64,000 nucleotides of DNA from Acidovorax sp. GBBC 1281 (GCF_028473645.1 NZ_CP097269.1:2498001-2562000); one strand, 5' to 3'. Numbered from the stretch's first letter, positions 1-7,898 are shown. The notes: generated by a model from the sequence alone, not told the origin. Translations and numbers: made by a program.

Positions 1-1074
1 CGCTCCAACACCACCGAGGACGGCAAGCAGGGCGAGGCCCTGCAGCCCTTCGGCTGGATCACGCACGTGCACAAGGCCAAGAGCGGCTACCTGGAGCGGT
101 CGGCGCTCTTTCGGCAACTGGTCTGGACCTACCTTTTCAAGAACTACTCCGTGGGCGACCTGGCCGAGTTCCTGGAGATCTATGGCATCCCCCTGCGCGT
201 GGGCAAGTACCCGGCCAGCGCGAGCGAAAAGGAAAAGGCCACCCTGCTGCGCGCCCTGGTGGGCGTGGGCCACAACGCCGCGGGCATCGTGCCCGAGGAC
301 ATGGTGATCGAGTTCCACAACGCGGCCACGGGCGACCCGAAAGCCTTCGAGCTCATGATGAGCTGGTGCGAGAAAAACCAGAGCAAGGTGATTCTGGGCG
401 GCACGCTCACCAGCGGCGCCGATGGCAAGAGCAGCACCAACGCGCTGGGCAACATCCACAACGAGGTCCGCATGGACCTGCGCGACGGCGACGTACGCCA
501 GTGCAATACGACGCTGAGCCGTGACCTTGTCTATGCGATCGCCGCCCTCAACGGGCTGGCCCCGGGCGGCATGCGGCGAGCCCCCCTCATGCGGCTCAAC
601 GCGCAAGAGCCTGAGGACCTCACGGCGTATGCCGACGCGCTGCCCAAGCTCGTGGCCATCGGCGTGCGGCCCACCGTCCAGTGGGCCCACGAGCGGCTGG
701 GCATTCCCGTGGCGCAGGACGGTGAGCCGGTGCTTGGCATGCCTGCCGCTCCGTCGCTGCCTGTGCCTGCGGTCCCGACCGGCACCGCGGCCACCACGGC
801 GGTGGTGCCGACCGGCCAGGCCATGACGCGGCCACCTTCGGCGCTCATGCAGCCCCAACTGGCGCAGAACGTGGCCCCGGCCGTGGCGGGTTGGATCGAC
901 CAGGTGCGCGAGCTCGTGCAGCGCGCGCAGTCCCTCGCGGAAATCCGCGATGGCCTCGATGCGCTGCTGCCTGGCATGACCCTGGACCAGTACGCCGCAG
1001 CCATGGCCGAGGCACTGAGTGCCGCCCAGCTCGCAGGCCGCTACGAGGTGCTGCAGGAGGCCGCCAATGCCTAA
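1..1074 (+). CDS. Phage portal protein, Mu gp29-like (DUF935 family), 5'-truncated
   Basis: The reading frame is open from base 1, so the gene begins upstream and only about 357 C-terminal codons are seen. The visible part has the core typical of DUF935 portals, including the segment FGWITHVHKAKSGYLERSAL and the following FKNYSVGDLAEFLEIYG. Portal subunits form the dodecameric ring at the special capsid vertex through which DNA is packaged and ejected. The Pro/Ala-rich stretch around 725-840 links the conserved core to a helical C-terminal tail. The stop at 1072-1074 overlaps a short downstream reading frame and precedes the MuF gene, as in Mu where gp29 precedes gp30 (F). Confidence 0.88.
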   Translation, partial: RSNTTEDGKQGEALQPFGWITHVHKAKSGYLERSALFRQLVWTYLFKNYSVGDLAEFLEIYGIPLRVGKYPASASEKEKATLLRALVGVGHNAAGIVPEDMVIEFHNAATGDPKAFELMMSWCEKNQSKVILGGTLTSGADGKSSTNALGNIHNEVRMDLRDGDVRQCNTTLSRDLVYAIAALNGLAPGGMRRAPLMRLNAQEPEDLTAYADALPKLVAIGVRPTVQWAHERLGIPVAQDGEPVLGMPAAPSLPVPAVPTGTAATTAVVPTGQAMTRPPSALMQPQLAQNVAPAVAGWIDQVRELVQRAQSLAEIRDGLDALLPGMTLDQYAAAMAEALSAAQLAGRYEVLQEAANA

Positions 1075-1192
1075 CCCTGACATTGGCCGATTTAAGCCCG
1101 GTCGGCGAGCCGCCGCCCCCGTCGCCCATCCTCGCGCGCCGACAGGCGCTGTAAACGCCTATAAACGGGTTTGCCGGGGGTCCGGTGGCTGA
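1067..1192 (+). CDS. Possible 41-codon linking peptide between portal and MuF genes
   Basis: An ATG at 1067 overlaps the portal stop codon (1072-1074), and the frame ends at 1190-1192, a few bases past the GTG start of the MuF gene at 1185. The predicted peptide is basic and rich in Pro, Ala and Gly, with no recognisable domain. The double overlap suggests translational coupling rather than a functional product. It may equally be chance in GC-rich DNA. No family is recognised. Confidence 0.25.
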   Translation: MPNPDIGRFKPGRRAAAPVAHPRAPTGAVNAYKRVCRGSGG

Positions 1193-2420
1193 TGCAGCCT
1201 ACGGCAGTCTGCCGTTCCGCGAACAGGCGGAATTCTTTCGCCGCAAACTCAACCTGCCCACCGATGGCTGGACCGACCTCTACAACGGCGAACACGACTG
1301 GTCCTTCGTCGTGGCCGGCGCCAACCGGGATGCGATCGTGGCCGACTTCCGCGCCGCGGTGGAGCGGGCCATCTCGGGCCGGTCCACGCTGGAGGACTTC
1401 CGCAAGGACTTCGACCGCATCGTGACCACGCACGGTTGGGACTACAACGGCGGGCGCAACTGGCGCAACTGGCGCAGCCGCGTGATCTACGACACCAACC
1501 TGTCCACCAGCTACGCGGCCGGGCGCTGGCAGCAGCTGCAAGCGGCGCCGTACTGGCAGTATGAGCACCAGGACTGGGTGGAACACCCACGGCCGATCCA
1601 TGTGAGTTGGAACGGTATCGTCCTGGAGAAGGGCGATCCTGCCTGGGAGGTCATGTTTCCGCCCAACGGCTGGGGATGCCATTGCAAGGTGCGCGGCCTG
1701 TGGCTGCGAGACTTGGTGCGCCTGGGCAAGTCCGGCCCCGACCAGGCGCCCACCTTCAACTACGTCGAGCGCACCATCGGCCAGCGCAGCCTCAATGGCC
1801 CGCGCACGGTGCGCGTGCCCGAGGGCATCGATCCTGGCTTCGAGTACGCACCGGGCGCGGCCCGCATGCGCAGCGCTGTCCCGCCCGAGCGTCCCGGCCC
1901 CCTGGTGCCAGGCAGTGCGGGCGGGCCCGGCGTGCCCAACCGCGGCCCGGTCGATCCCCTGCCACCGCCGCGGCTGCTGCCGGCCTCCGAACTGCTGCCC
2001 GCGGGCCTGGATGCACCCGCGTCCGTGGATGCCTTCCTCGGCGCCCTGGGCGTGGAGCCCAGCGCCCCGGCCATCGTGCGCGACGTGATCGGCGAGCGCG
2101 TCGTGGTGGGCCGCGACATGTTCCTGGACGGCCAGGGTGCCCTGGAGGCCAACGGGCGCGGCTTGCCTTTGCTGGCCCGCGCGCTGCTGGACCCCGACGA
2201 GATCTGGACGCGCGTGGAATGGTTCCCTGCGCAGGAGCGCGCGGTGGTGCGGCGCCGGTACGTTGCGCGGTTCCTGGTCGAGGGCGAGCCCGTGCCATCC
2301 CTGGCCGTGTTCGAGGTCGGCGCGGACGGCTGGAGCGGGATCACCGTTTTGCAGGACGCAGCCCAGGCCGCGGACGATTGGCGCATCGGCGCGCTGCTGT
2401 ACCGGCGCGAAGCGCTCTGA
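1185..2420 (+). CDS. MuF-type head morphogenesis protein with C-terminal PBECR2-like nuclease domain
   Basis: This 411-residue protein starts at GTG 1185. Residues about 60-200 form a Phage_Mu_F (gp30) domain, seen in NWRNWRSRVIYDTNLSTSY and the following WEHP-type segment with a Cys-rich GWGCHCKVRGL stretch. MuF proteins are minor head proteins bound near the portal and may be ejected with DNA. After a proline-rich linker (about residues 225-275), the C-terminal 130 residues carry the pattern DPDEIWTRVEW, then RRRYVARFL and the GWSGITVLQD to LLYRR ending. I recognise this pattern as the PBECR2 (Barnase/EndoU/colicin/RelE-like) nuclease fold. The MuF call is firm. The nuclease call rests on remembered family pattern and is less sure. 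Confidence 0.82.
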   Translation: MADAAYGSLPFREQAEFFRRKLNLPTDGWTDLYNGEHDWSFVVAGANRDAIVADFRAAVERAISGRSTLEDFRKDFDRIVTTHGWDYNGGRNWRNWRSRVIYDTNLSTSYAAGRWQQLQAAPYWQYEHQDWVEHPRPIHVSWNGIVLEKGDPAWEVMFPPNGWGCHCKVRGLWLRDLVRLGKSGPDQAPTFNYVERTIGQRSLNGPRTVRVPEGIDPGFEYAPGAARMRSAVPPERPGPLVPGSAGGPGVPNRGPVDPLPPPRLLPASELLPAGLDAPASVDAFLGALGVEPSAPAIVRDVIGERVVVGRDMFLDGQGALEANGRGLPLLARALLDPDEIWTRVEWFPAQERAVVRRRYVARFLVEGEPVPSLAVFEVGADGWSGITVLQDAAQAADDWRIGALLYRREAL

Positions 2421-2437
2421 CGAAAGGCGGGAGAGAC

Positions 2438-3007
2438 ATGGCAGGCACCCAGATCACGATGACGGTGGAAGACCGGCTGGCCCGCGCAATGCTCGTGCGC
2501 CAGGCGCTGCCCTCCACCGGCCCGCTCGCCCCGCGGCTGGGCGAATACCTGCAGTCGTCCACGCAGGCACGCTTCAAATCGCAGACGGCCCCGGACGGCA
2601 CGCCCTGGGCGCCGCTCAAACCGCGTTACGCCCGCCGCAAGAAATACCACCAGGACAAGGTGCTGACCCTGCGCGGCTACCTGCGCAGCGGCATCCACTA
2701 TCAGGTCGTGGACGACAACACCGTGGCGGTCGGCACCAATGCGAAGTACGGCGCGATCCACCAGTTCGGCGGCGAGATCGACCAACCCGAGCGGGCCGCC
2801 ACCGTGCGCTACCGCAGCGTGGCGGGCAAGGTGTTGTTTGCGGGCAAGAAGCACAAGACCGCCACCGAGCGGGCGGTAACGATCCCGGCGCACAAGGTCA
2901 AGATGCCGGCGCGGCCCTACCTGGGCATCAGTGCGGCGGACGATGCGGAGATTCGGGAGATCATTCGCGAGTGGGCGACTGAGCGCGGGCTGGGGCGGTC
3001 GGTGTAA
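2438..3007 (+). CDS. Phage virion morphogenesis protein, Mu gpG-like
   Basis: This 189-residue protein matches the Phage_tail_S / Mu gpG family: an N-terminal helical part, then RFKSQTAPDGTPWAPLKPRY followed by a lysine-rich segment, LRGYLRSGIHY, the central AIHQFGGEI motif and a C-terminal PARPYLGIS. In Mu, gpG takes part in head-tail joining or tail completion. The start at ATG 2438 is preceded by a good ribosome site (AGGCGGGAGAG). It lies 17 bases after the MuF stop and is presumably co-transcribed with it. Confidence 0.88.
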   Translation: MAGTQITMTVEDRLARAMLVRQALPSTGPLAPRLGEYLQSSTQARFKSQTAPDGTPWAPLKPRYARRKKYHQDKVLTLRGYLRSGIHYQVVDDNTVAVGTNAKYGAIHQFGGEIDQPERAATVRYRSVAGKVLFAGKKHKTATERAVTIPAHKVKMPARPYLGISAADDAEIREIIREWATERGLGRSV

Positions 3008-3185
3008 CCATGTCTAGGGGCGGCCAGGGCCGCGCAGGCTGGCAATGGGGTGTGTTGCCAATCACAACAATTTTGCGATGGCTTTGTAAGGGTCGAGCAA
3101 GGTCGCAAGGCGGTAATGCCGAGCGCTGGCGGGAGGCCGGCACGCTGCGGAACTGTGCCTGCGGCGTTTGCAGAAAAAAACGCCC

Positions 3186-3740
3186 ATGCCCGACATTGCC
3201 CTTACCTGCCGCCGCGAAGGTTGCGGCACGCCCGTGGAGATTTCCGACGCGGGCACCATCAGTCATCTCATGTTCAAGCTGCGCAAGCTCTACCGTGAAT
3301 CCACCTTGGCGGCGGATGAGGCGGCGCAGTATTGGGCGAACGTAGCCGCCACCTCGGACAGTTCGCTCGCTCCGCTGGCGCATGTGCCCGGTGTGTTCGC
3401 GGCCCTCTGGACGCCGGATGTGGCGCCGACCACCGCCACCGTACTGGGCGCGGCGGGTTACGGATTCGCGGCGCTGCCAAAGCACCTGATCCACTTCACG
3501 ACGACGGCGGGGGCGGCGGGCATTGCGCGCACGGGCGTCATCCACGCGAGCCGGGCCGGAGCGAACGGGGTTTTTGGCCCAGGCGTGTATATGGCGAGAC
3601 TCGGGCCGCCATTGAACATGATGATCAAGGAAATCGCGACAGTGCCGATTCATCTGCCCACACCGGCTGGCACGGTGCGCATCCTCCCTTACCTGGTCTA
3701 TGTGCGCTGGGGTGGGCGCGGCCTCAAGATTGCGAGATGA
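3186..3740 (+). CDS. ADP-ribosyltransferase-like protein, HYD1-signature type; candidate phage-borne effector
   Basis: The 184-residue product has an N-terminal region with Cys8 and Cys13 and a helix about residues 25-60. Residues 100-140 match the ART-HYD1 signature: LIHFTTTAGAAGIARTGVI with His103, then the FGPGVYMARL turn (Gly131 to Tyr135). HYD1 domains are NAD-dependent ADP-ribosyltransferase toxins in polymorphic toxin systems. The gene is inserted between gpG and the protease/scaffold gene, where Mu has no counterpart, and its stop overlaps the start of a tiny membrane protein (ATGA at 3737-3740). A TTG at 3168 is an alternative start. It could be an exported or ejected effector, or a virion protein such as the T4 Alt enzyme. 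Activity is not shown by the sequence alone. Confidence 0.62.
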   Translation: MPDIALTCRREGCGTPVEISDAGTISHLMFKLRKLYRESTLAADEAAQYWANVAATSDSSLAPLAHVPGVFAALWTPDVAPTTATVLGAAGYGFAALPKHLIHFTTTAGAAGIARTGVIHASRAGANGVFGPGVYMARLGPPLNMMIKEIATVPIHLPTPAGTVRILPYLVYVRWGGRGLKIAR

Positions 3741-3907
3741 AACCTCGCGGATTCGCCTTTTACGCCCGTTGGTTCAGTGCCGTCTTCGCCTGGACCTGCT
3801 GGGCTCTCGCCTATTTCCATTCGTGGTGGTGGCTGGTGCCATCGCTCATTCCGTACATGCTCTGCAACCGATTCCTTGGTGAAGTCAAGGACGACGGGGC
3901 GCCGTAG
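3737..3907 (+). CDS. 56-residue two-helix membrane protein; candidate immunity partner of the ART-like gene
   Basis: The ATG at 3737 overlaps the stop of the preceding ART-like gene (ATGA), so the two are almost certainly translationally coupled. The product is very aromatic: a first hydrophobic segment of about residues 12-27 (FSAVFAWTCWALAYF) and a second of about 29-44 (SWWWLVPSLIPYML), then a short charged tail. No family is recognised. The gene order of toxin-like enzyme followed at once by a small membrane protein resembles a toxin-immunity pair. A small membrane protein that assists release of the effector is another possibility. Confidence 0.55.
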   Translation: MKPRGFAFYARWFSAVFAWTCWALAYFHSWWWLVPSLIPYMLCNRFLGEVKDDGAP

Positions 3908-3989
3908 CGCGGCCACTGCGACTGCCGCGCGTCTCAGATAAGGTCCTGGTTCCCAAGACGCTAGGCCCGCCGCCGCCGACCATGGCGGC

Positions 3990-5135
3990 ATGCCTTCCCC
4001 GACCACCCACCGTAGCGCCGTAGCCATCGCCGCCTGCACCTTCGCCGTGCAGTCGGCGGCGGGCGATGGGCTCATGCGCAGGGTCCAATTTTTCCCCGCA
4101 GGCGAATTTCGTTCGGGCGACGTGCGCCCCGAGGACGTGCCCGCCTGGCGCATCGATGCGGCCAGCGCCGCCGCCGTCATCCAGCGCTTCAACGCCCGCC
4201 AGAAGCCGCTCGTCGTTGACTACGAGCACCAGACCCTCAACAAGGAAAAGAACGGCCAGCCCGCTCCGGCTGCTGGCTGGCCGCGCTCGCTGGAATGGGT
4301 CGAGGGCGAAGGCCTGTTCGGCATTGTCGAGATGACGGCGCGCGCTGCTGCAGCCATCGACGGCAAGGAGTACCTCTACTTCAGCCCCGTCTTTTCCTAC
4401 TCGAAGACCGACGGCACCGTGCTCGAAGTGCTGATGGGTGCGCTCACCAATGACCCCGGCATTGCCGGCATGTCCCCGCTTTCCCTCGTCGCGGCCGCCA
4501 CGGCTGCATTCCTGCCCTTTGATCCGGAGACCCCCGTGAACCCATTGCTCAAGGCCTTGCTGGCCGCCCTCGGCCTGCCCGAGAACACCACCGAGGCGGC
4601 CGCTACGGCCGCTCTGACGGCCCTCGGCCCGCTGCAGCCACTGCAGGCTCGCGCCAGCGTGGCCACCGCCGCTTGCACGGCCCTGAGCCTGCCTGCAGAT
4701 GCCACGGCCGATGCAGTCACTGCGGCATGTACCGGCCTGCGCACGGCCAGCGCGGCGGCAGCGCCTGACCCCGCCAAATACGTGCCCATTGCTGTCGTGA
4801 CCGACCTGCAGACCAACCTGGCCGCCCTCACGGCCCGCCAGGCGCAGGCCGACATCGACGCCGCCATTGCGCCCGCGCTGGCCGATGGCCGCCTGCTGCC
4901 CGCGCAGGAAGCATGGGCGCGCGAACTGGGCAAATCCAACCTGGCCGCCCTCACGGGCTACCTGGGCACGGCCCAGCCCATCGCCGCCCTGACCGCCACC
5001 CAGACCGGTGGCCTGCCGCCCTCGGGCACCGCCAAGGGCAATGCGCAACTGTCCAAGGACGAGCTCGCCATCTGCACCGCGATGAACCTGACGCCCGAGC
5101 AGTACAAGGCCGGCGCCGCCGTAGCCGCCGCCTGA
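3990..5135 (+). CDS. Prohead protease / scaffold, Mu gpI-like
   Basis: The 381-residue protein has the Mu protein I family N-terminal half: VQFFPAGEFRSGD, the motif PLVVDYEHQTL at about residues 72-82, AAGWPRSLEW and the EYLYFSPVFSY segment. This half is the capsid maturation protease. The C-terminal half, from about residue 183, is an Ala/Leu-rich helical scaffold ending with the LSKDELAICTAMNLTPEQYK motif. In Mu the scaffold (gpZ) is also made separately from an internal start in the same frame, and the same arrangement is visible here (see nested entry at 4536). It follows the effector pair after an 82-base gap and precedes the decoration and capsid genes. Confidence 0.88.
   Translation: MPSPTTHRSAVAIAACTFAVQSAAGDGLMRRVQFFPAGEFRSGDVRPEDVPAWRIDAASAAAVIQRFNARQKPLVVDYEHQTLNKEKNGQPAPAAGWPRSLEWVEGEGLFGIVEMTARAAAAIDGKEYLYFSPVFSYSKTDGTVLEVLMGALTNDPGIAGMSPLSLVAAATAAFLPFDPETPVNPLLKALLAALGLPENTTEAAATAALTALGPLQPLQARASVATAACTALSLPADATADAVTAACTGLRTASAAAAPDPAKYVPIAVVTDLQTNLAALTARQAQADIDAAIAPALADGRLLPAQEAWARELGKSNLAALTGYLGTAQPIAALTATQTGGLPPSGTAKGNAQLSKDELAICTAMNLTPEQYKAGAAVAAA
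4536..5135 (+). CDS. Nested scaffold protein from internal GTG start, Mu gpZ-like
   Basis: Inside the protease gene, in the same frame, a GTG at 4536-4538 follows GGAG at 4526-4529 by six bases, a normal ribosome-binding distance. The encoded start (V/M)NPLLKALLAALGLPENTTE resembles the typical start of internal scaffolds in Mu-like phages. The remaining product is about 199 residues, Ala-rich and predicted helical, with the C-terminal capsid-interaction motif. Overproducing the scaffold from an internal start gives the excess of scaffold over protease needed for prohead assembly. The internal start is inferred from position and sequence, not shown by experiment. Confidence 0.55.
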   Translation: MNPLLKALLAALGLPENTTEAAATAALTALGPLQPLQARASVATAACTALSLPADATADAVTAACTGLRTASAAAAPDPAKYVPIAVVTDLQTNLAALTARQAQADIDAAIAPALADGRLLPAQEAWARELGKSNLAALTGYLGTAQPIAALTATQTGGLPPSGTAKGNAQLSKDELAICTAMNLTPEQYKAGAAVAAA

Positions 5136-5168
5136 TCCGGGCCACCCCTTACCACTTCGGGAATCACC

Positions 5169-5579
5169 ATGGCAGCACTCACCCAAGACCGCAACACCCT
5201 GCGCCGCGACGGGACCCTCATCGAGCCGCCCGTCGCAGCCAACACGCGCATCTTCACCGGCGCGCTCGTCGCGATCAACGCGGCCGGCCTGGCCGTCCCC
5301 GGCAGCACCTCCGCCACGCTCAAGGGTGCGGGCTCGGCACTGACCTTCGCCGACAACACCCTCGGCACGGCCGGCGCGATCCGCGTGCGGGTGGACAAGC
5401 GGCCCGCGCGCTTTGCCAACAGCGCCGCCGCCGACGCCCTCACCCTGGCCGACCTCGGCGGGGACTGCTTCATCGTGGACGACCAGACCGTCGCCAAGAC
5501 CAATGGCGGCAACACCCGCAGCCGCGCCGGCAAGGTGTTCGACGTGGACGCCGATGGCGTCTGGATCGACTTCCGCTGA
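5169..5579 (+). CDS. Probable capsid decoration (cement) protein
   Basis: The 136-residue protein is rich in Ala, Thr and Gly and predicted mainly beta, with the segment NTRIFTGALVAINAAGLAVP typical of small phage head-decoration proteins (lambda gpD / DUF2190 type). It lies between the protease/scaffold gene and the major capsid gene, the usual place for a cement protein that stabilises the capsid. The start at ATG 5169 follows a GGGAATCACC stretch. The family assignment rests mainly on position and composition, so the exact family is uncertain. Confidence 0.6.
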   Translation: MAALTQDRNTLRRDGTLIEPPVAANTRIFTGALVAINAAGLAVPGSTSATLKGAGSALTFADNTLGTAGAIRVRVDKRPARFANSAAADALTLADLGGDCFIVDDQTVAKTNGGNTRSRAGKVFDVDADGVWIDFR

Positions 5580-5613
5580 TCGCAACCCTGTTTCAACCGG
5601 AGCCATCCAGACC

Positions 5614-6507
5614 ATGCAGATCAATCACAGCAACCTCGCCATCCTGAACCAAGCGTTCAGCGGCGCCTTCCGCGGCGCGTTGACCTCGGCCACGCCCATG
5701 TGGAACCAGGTCGCCACGATGGTGCCCAGCACCACCGCAGAAAACAAATACGCCTGGCTGGGCCAGATCACGCGCTTTCGTGAGTGGATCGGCGAGCGCC
5801 AGATCCAGAACCTGGCCCAGCACGACTACGCCATCAAGAACAAGACGTTCGAGAACACCGTGGGCGTGCAGCGCGAGGAAATCGAAGACGACCAGTACGG
5901 CATCTACACGCCCGTGATCCAGCAGCTCGGCCAGGACGCGGCGCAGCACCCTGACGAGATGGTCTTCAGCCTGCTCAATGCCGGCTTCTCGACCCAGTGC
6001 TACGACGGGCAGTACTTCTTCGACACCGATCACCCGGTCGGCGCGCCGGGCTCGCAGGTCAGCGTCAGCAACTTCCAGGGCGGCACGGGCACGCCGTGGT
6101 ACCTGCTGGACACCTCCAAGGTCATCAAGCCCATCCTGTACCAGAAGCGCCGCGATTACGCCTTCACCTCCAAGACCAACCTGACGGACGAGAACGTCTT
6201 CAGCCGCAAGGAATTCATCTGGGGCGCCGATGGCCGCGGCAACGCGGGCCTGGGCCTGTGGCAGTTGGCGTACGCCAGCCGCGAACCGCTAGACATGCAG
6301 TCCTATGCCGATGCCCGCGCCTCGCACCAATCGCAAAAGGGTGACAACGGCAAGCCGCTGGTCATCCAGAGCAAGGTGCTGCTGGTGCCGCCCAACCTCG
6401 AACAAGCAGCCTTGCAGGTCGTCCAGGCCGAGCGCCTGGCCAATGGCGCCACCAACGTCATGCGCAACCTGTCCACCGTGGTCGTTTGCCCCTGGCTGAC
6501 GGCCTGA
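5614..6507 (+). CDS. Major capsid protein, Mu gpT-like
   Basis: The 297-residue protein begins MQINHSNLAILNQAFSGAFR and contains conserved gpT features: the WLGQITRFREWIGERQIQNL segment, the YAIKNKTFENTVGV strand with the following EEIEDD, YDGQYFFDTDHPVG at about residues 129-142, and the C-terminal TVVVCPWLT. This family forms the HK97-fold shell of Mu-like heads. I chose the ATG at 5614 because it follows CCGGAGCC by a normal spacing and gives the family's standard N-terminus. The longer upstream extension in the same frame has the composition of an out-of-frame read of the previous gene. Confidence 0.93.
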   Translation: MQINHSNLAILNQAFSGAFRGALTSATPMWNQVATMVPSTTAENKYAWLGQITRFREWIGERQIQNLAQHDYAIKNKTFENTVGVQREEIEDDQYGIYTPVIQQLGQDAAQHPDEMVFSLLNAGFSTQCYDGQYFFDTDHPVGAPGSQVSVSNFQGGTGTPWYLLDTSKVIKPILYQKRRDYAFTSKTNLTDENVFSRKEFIWGADGRGNAGLGLWQLAYASREPLDMQSYADARASHQSQKGDNGKPLVIQSKVLLVPPNLEQAALQVVQAERLANGATNVMRNLSTVVVCPWLTA

Positions 6508-6545
6508 CCCCCGGCGACTGACTTTCCCCCCAATCGGAGCATCAC

Positions 6546-6815
6546 ATGGCAACCAAGCCGACCACCACCCGCCGCGGAGCGCAGCGCGCCGCGCCCCTCG
6601 TCACCAAGCCCGAAAGCGCGACCGGCAAGGGCCTGGCCGTCACTCCCAAAGTCGGTGGCTTCCGCCGCGCCGGCTACGCCTTCCCGGACGGCGAGACGGT
6701 CATCCCCCTGGATGACCTGGACGACCGCCAGTACGCGCAGCTCACCACCGAGCCGATGCTGGTCACGTACCTCAAAGACCTCGAAGCCTCTCCCGACACG
6801 GCCCCGGCCACCTGA
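6546..6815 (+). CDS. Small head-tail protein, FluMu_N / Mu gp35-like
   Basis: This 89-residue basic protein has a disordered N-terminus and ends with a compact domain: FRRAGYAFPDGETVIPLDD, then LDDRQYAQLTTEPMLVTYL. This matches the Mu-like prophage FluMu N-terminal-type domain found at this position (gp35) just after the capsid gene. Its role in the virion is not known in detail. It lies 38 bases after the capsid stop and is probably in the same late transcript. Confidence 0.72.
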   Translation: MATKPTTTRRGAQRAAPLVTKPESATGKGLAVTPKVGGFRRAGYAFPDGETVIPLDDLDDRQYAQLTTEPMLVTYLKDLEASPDTAPAT

Positions 6816-6865
6816 CAACCACCAGCGAAGCGAACGGGCGCGAGCCCTTACCGCCAACCTCTCAG

Positions 6866-6906
6866 CCGGGGCTGGATAACGGGACATCTGTGGACGAAAG
6901 CCCCGG
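6866..6906 (+). other. Intergenic inverted repeat between gp35-like and gp36-like genes
   Basis: The arms CCGGGGCT (6866-6873) and AGCCCCGG (6899-6906) are perfectly complementary with a 25-base loop. No T-run follows, so this is not a standard intrinsic terminator. It could stabilise mRNA or occlude the start of the next gene, 17 bases downstream. Confidence 0.3.
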
Positions 6907-6922
6907 CAACTGAATCTCCCCC

Positions 6923-7459
6923 ATGCCCTACATCACCACCGCAGAATTGGCCGAACGCCCCGGCGCCCGCGAGATCGCGATGGTCGCCAGCACGCAGACG
7001 CACCCGGTGCGCGACGAAACGCTGATGGACGCCACGCTGCGCGGCACCGACCGCAGCGCCTGGACGGCCGAGCAGATCGCGGCGGCGGATGCCGCGCTCA
7101 AGCGCGTGCAGGACGCGGTGGCCGAGGCGGGCGCGTTGATCGACGGCTACCTGGTGCAGCGCGGCCACCCGCTGCCCCTTCAATTGCCGCCCACCAGCAC
7201 CGGCAAGAGCGTGCTGACTTCCTGGGCCCGCGCCATCACCCGCTACCTGCTCAACCAGAACCGGGTAACCGACGAGTCCAAGGACCCCATCGCCCGGGAC
7301 TACCGTGAGGCGCTGAAGATGCTCGGCCTGCTGGCCCAGGGCAAATTCAGCCTGGGCGCGGCTGACCCCGAAGCCGCGCTCAACACGGTCAGCACCGACG
7401 TGCGGTTCGATGGCGACGAGCCCGTGTTCGGCCGCCGGCAACTGCGGTATTTCCGCTAG
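6923..7459 (+). CDS. Head completion/adaptor protein, DUF1320 (Mu gp36-like)
   Basis: The 178-residue protein starts MPYITTAELAERPGAREIAM and contains the helical DUF1320 core: ALKRVQDAVAEAGALIDGYL, then LTSWARAITRYLLN and IARDYREALKML, with the C-terminal FGRRQLRYF. DUF1320 proteins are the gp36 components of Mu-type phages, proposed to be adaptors joining portal and tail. It is followed after seven bases by the gp37-like gene. Confidence 0.87.
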   Translation: MPYITTAELAERPGAREIAMVASTQTHPVRDETLMDATLRGTDRSAWTAEQIAAADAALKRVQDAVAEAGALIDGYLVQRGHPLPLQLPPTSTGKSVLTSWARAITRYLLNQNRVTDESKDPIARDYREALKMLGLLAQGKFSLGAADPEAALNTVSTDVRFDGDEPVFGRRQLRYFR

Positions 7460-7466
7460 GCCTGCC

Positions 7467-7898
7467 ATGCAAGTGCAGCACTTCGTCACCCGCCTGCAGG
7501 AGCGGCTCCAGTCCCTGCAGCTGCGCGAGATCGACTCGGCCGCGGGCCTGGATGCCGCCATGCGCGGCAACCTGGCCGCGCCCGCCGCCTACGTCATCCC
7601 ACTGTCCGAGCGCGGCACCGAGCTTCCGACCACCGGCCCCCTCGACCAACTCGAACGGCGGGTCATCGGCGTGCTGTACGTCATCGACACCCGCGCCCCC
7701 AGCGGCGGCGCTGGCCTCACGGACTTGGCCTCGCTGCGGGCGGCCACCAAGCAGGCGCTGATCGGCTGGGTCGCGGACGACACCACCGGCGAGCCCGTCG
7801 TCTTCCTGGGCGGCGAGTTGGTCCAGATGGAAGGCGATGGCCGTCTGGTCTGGAGCGATGAATTCCTCGAAACCGGCTACTACAGGAGCAACCCGTGA
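7467..7898 (+). CDS. Head-tail joining/terminator protein, Mu gp37-like
   Basis: The 143-residue protein begins MQVQHFVTRLQERLQSLQLR and carries features of the gp37 family: AAYVIPLSERG, then LDQLERRVIGVLYVI and the C-terminal LVQMEGDGRLVWSDEFLETGY. Proteins of this type act as tail-completion or joining proteins. The start ATG 7467 follows the gp36-like stop by seven bases, and its stop overlaps the next gene's GTG start (GTGA at 7895-7898), so it is part of a tightly coupled set. Confidence 0.8.
   Translation: MQVQHFVTRLQERLQSLQLREIDSAAGLDAAMRGNLAAPAAYVIPLSERGTELPTTGPLDQLERRVIGVLYVIDTRAPSGGAGLTDLASLRAATKQALIGWVADDTTGEPVVFLGGELVQMEGDGRLVWSDEFLETGYYRSNP

Noticed and set aside
3010..3345. Plus-strand frames before the ART-like gene
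   Set aside because: They overlap the ART-like gene out of frame and show shadow-type composition.
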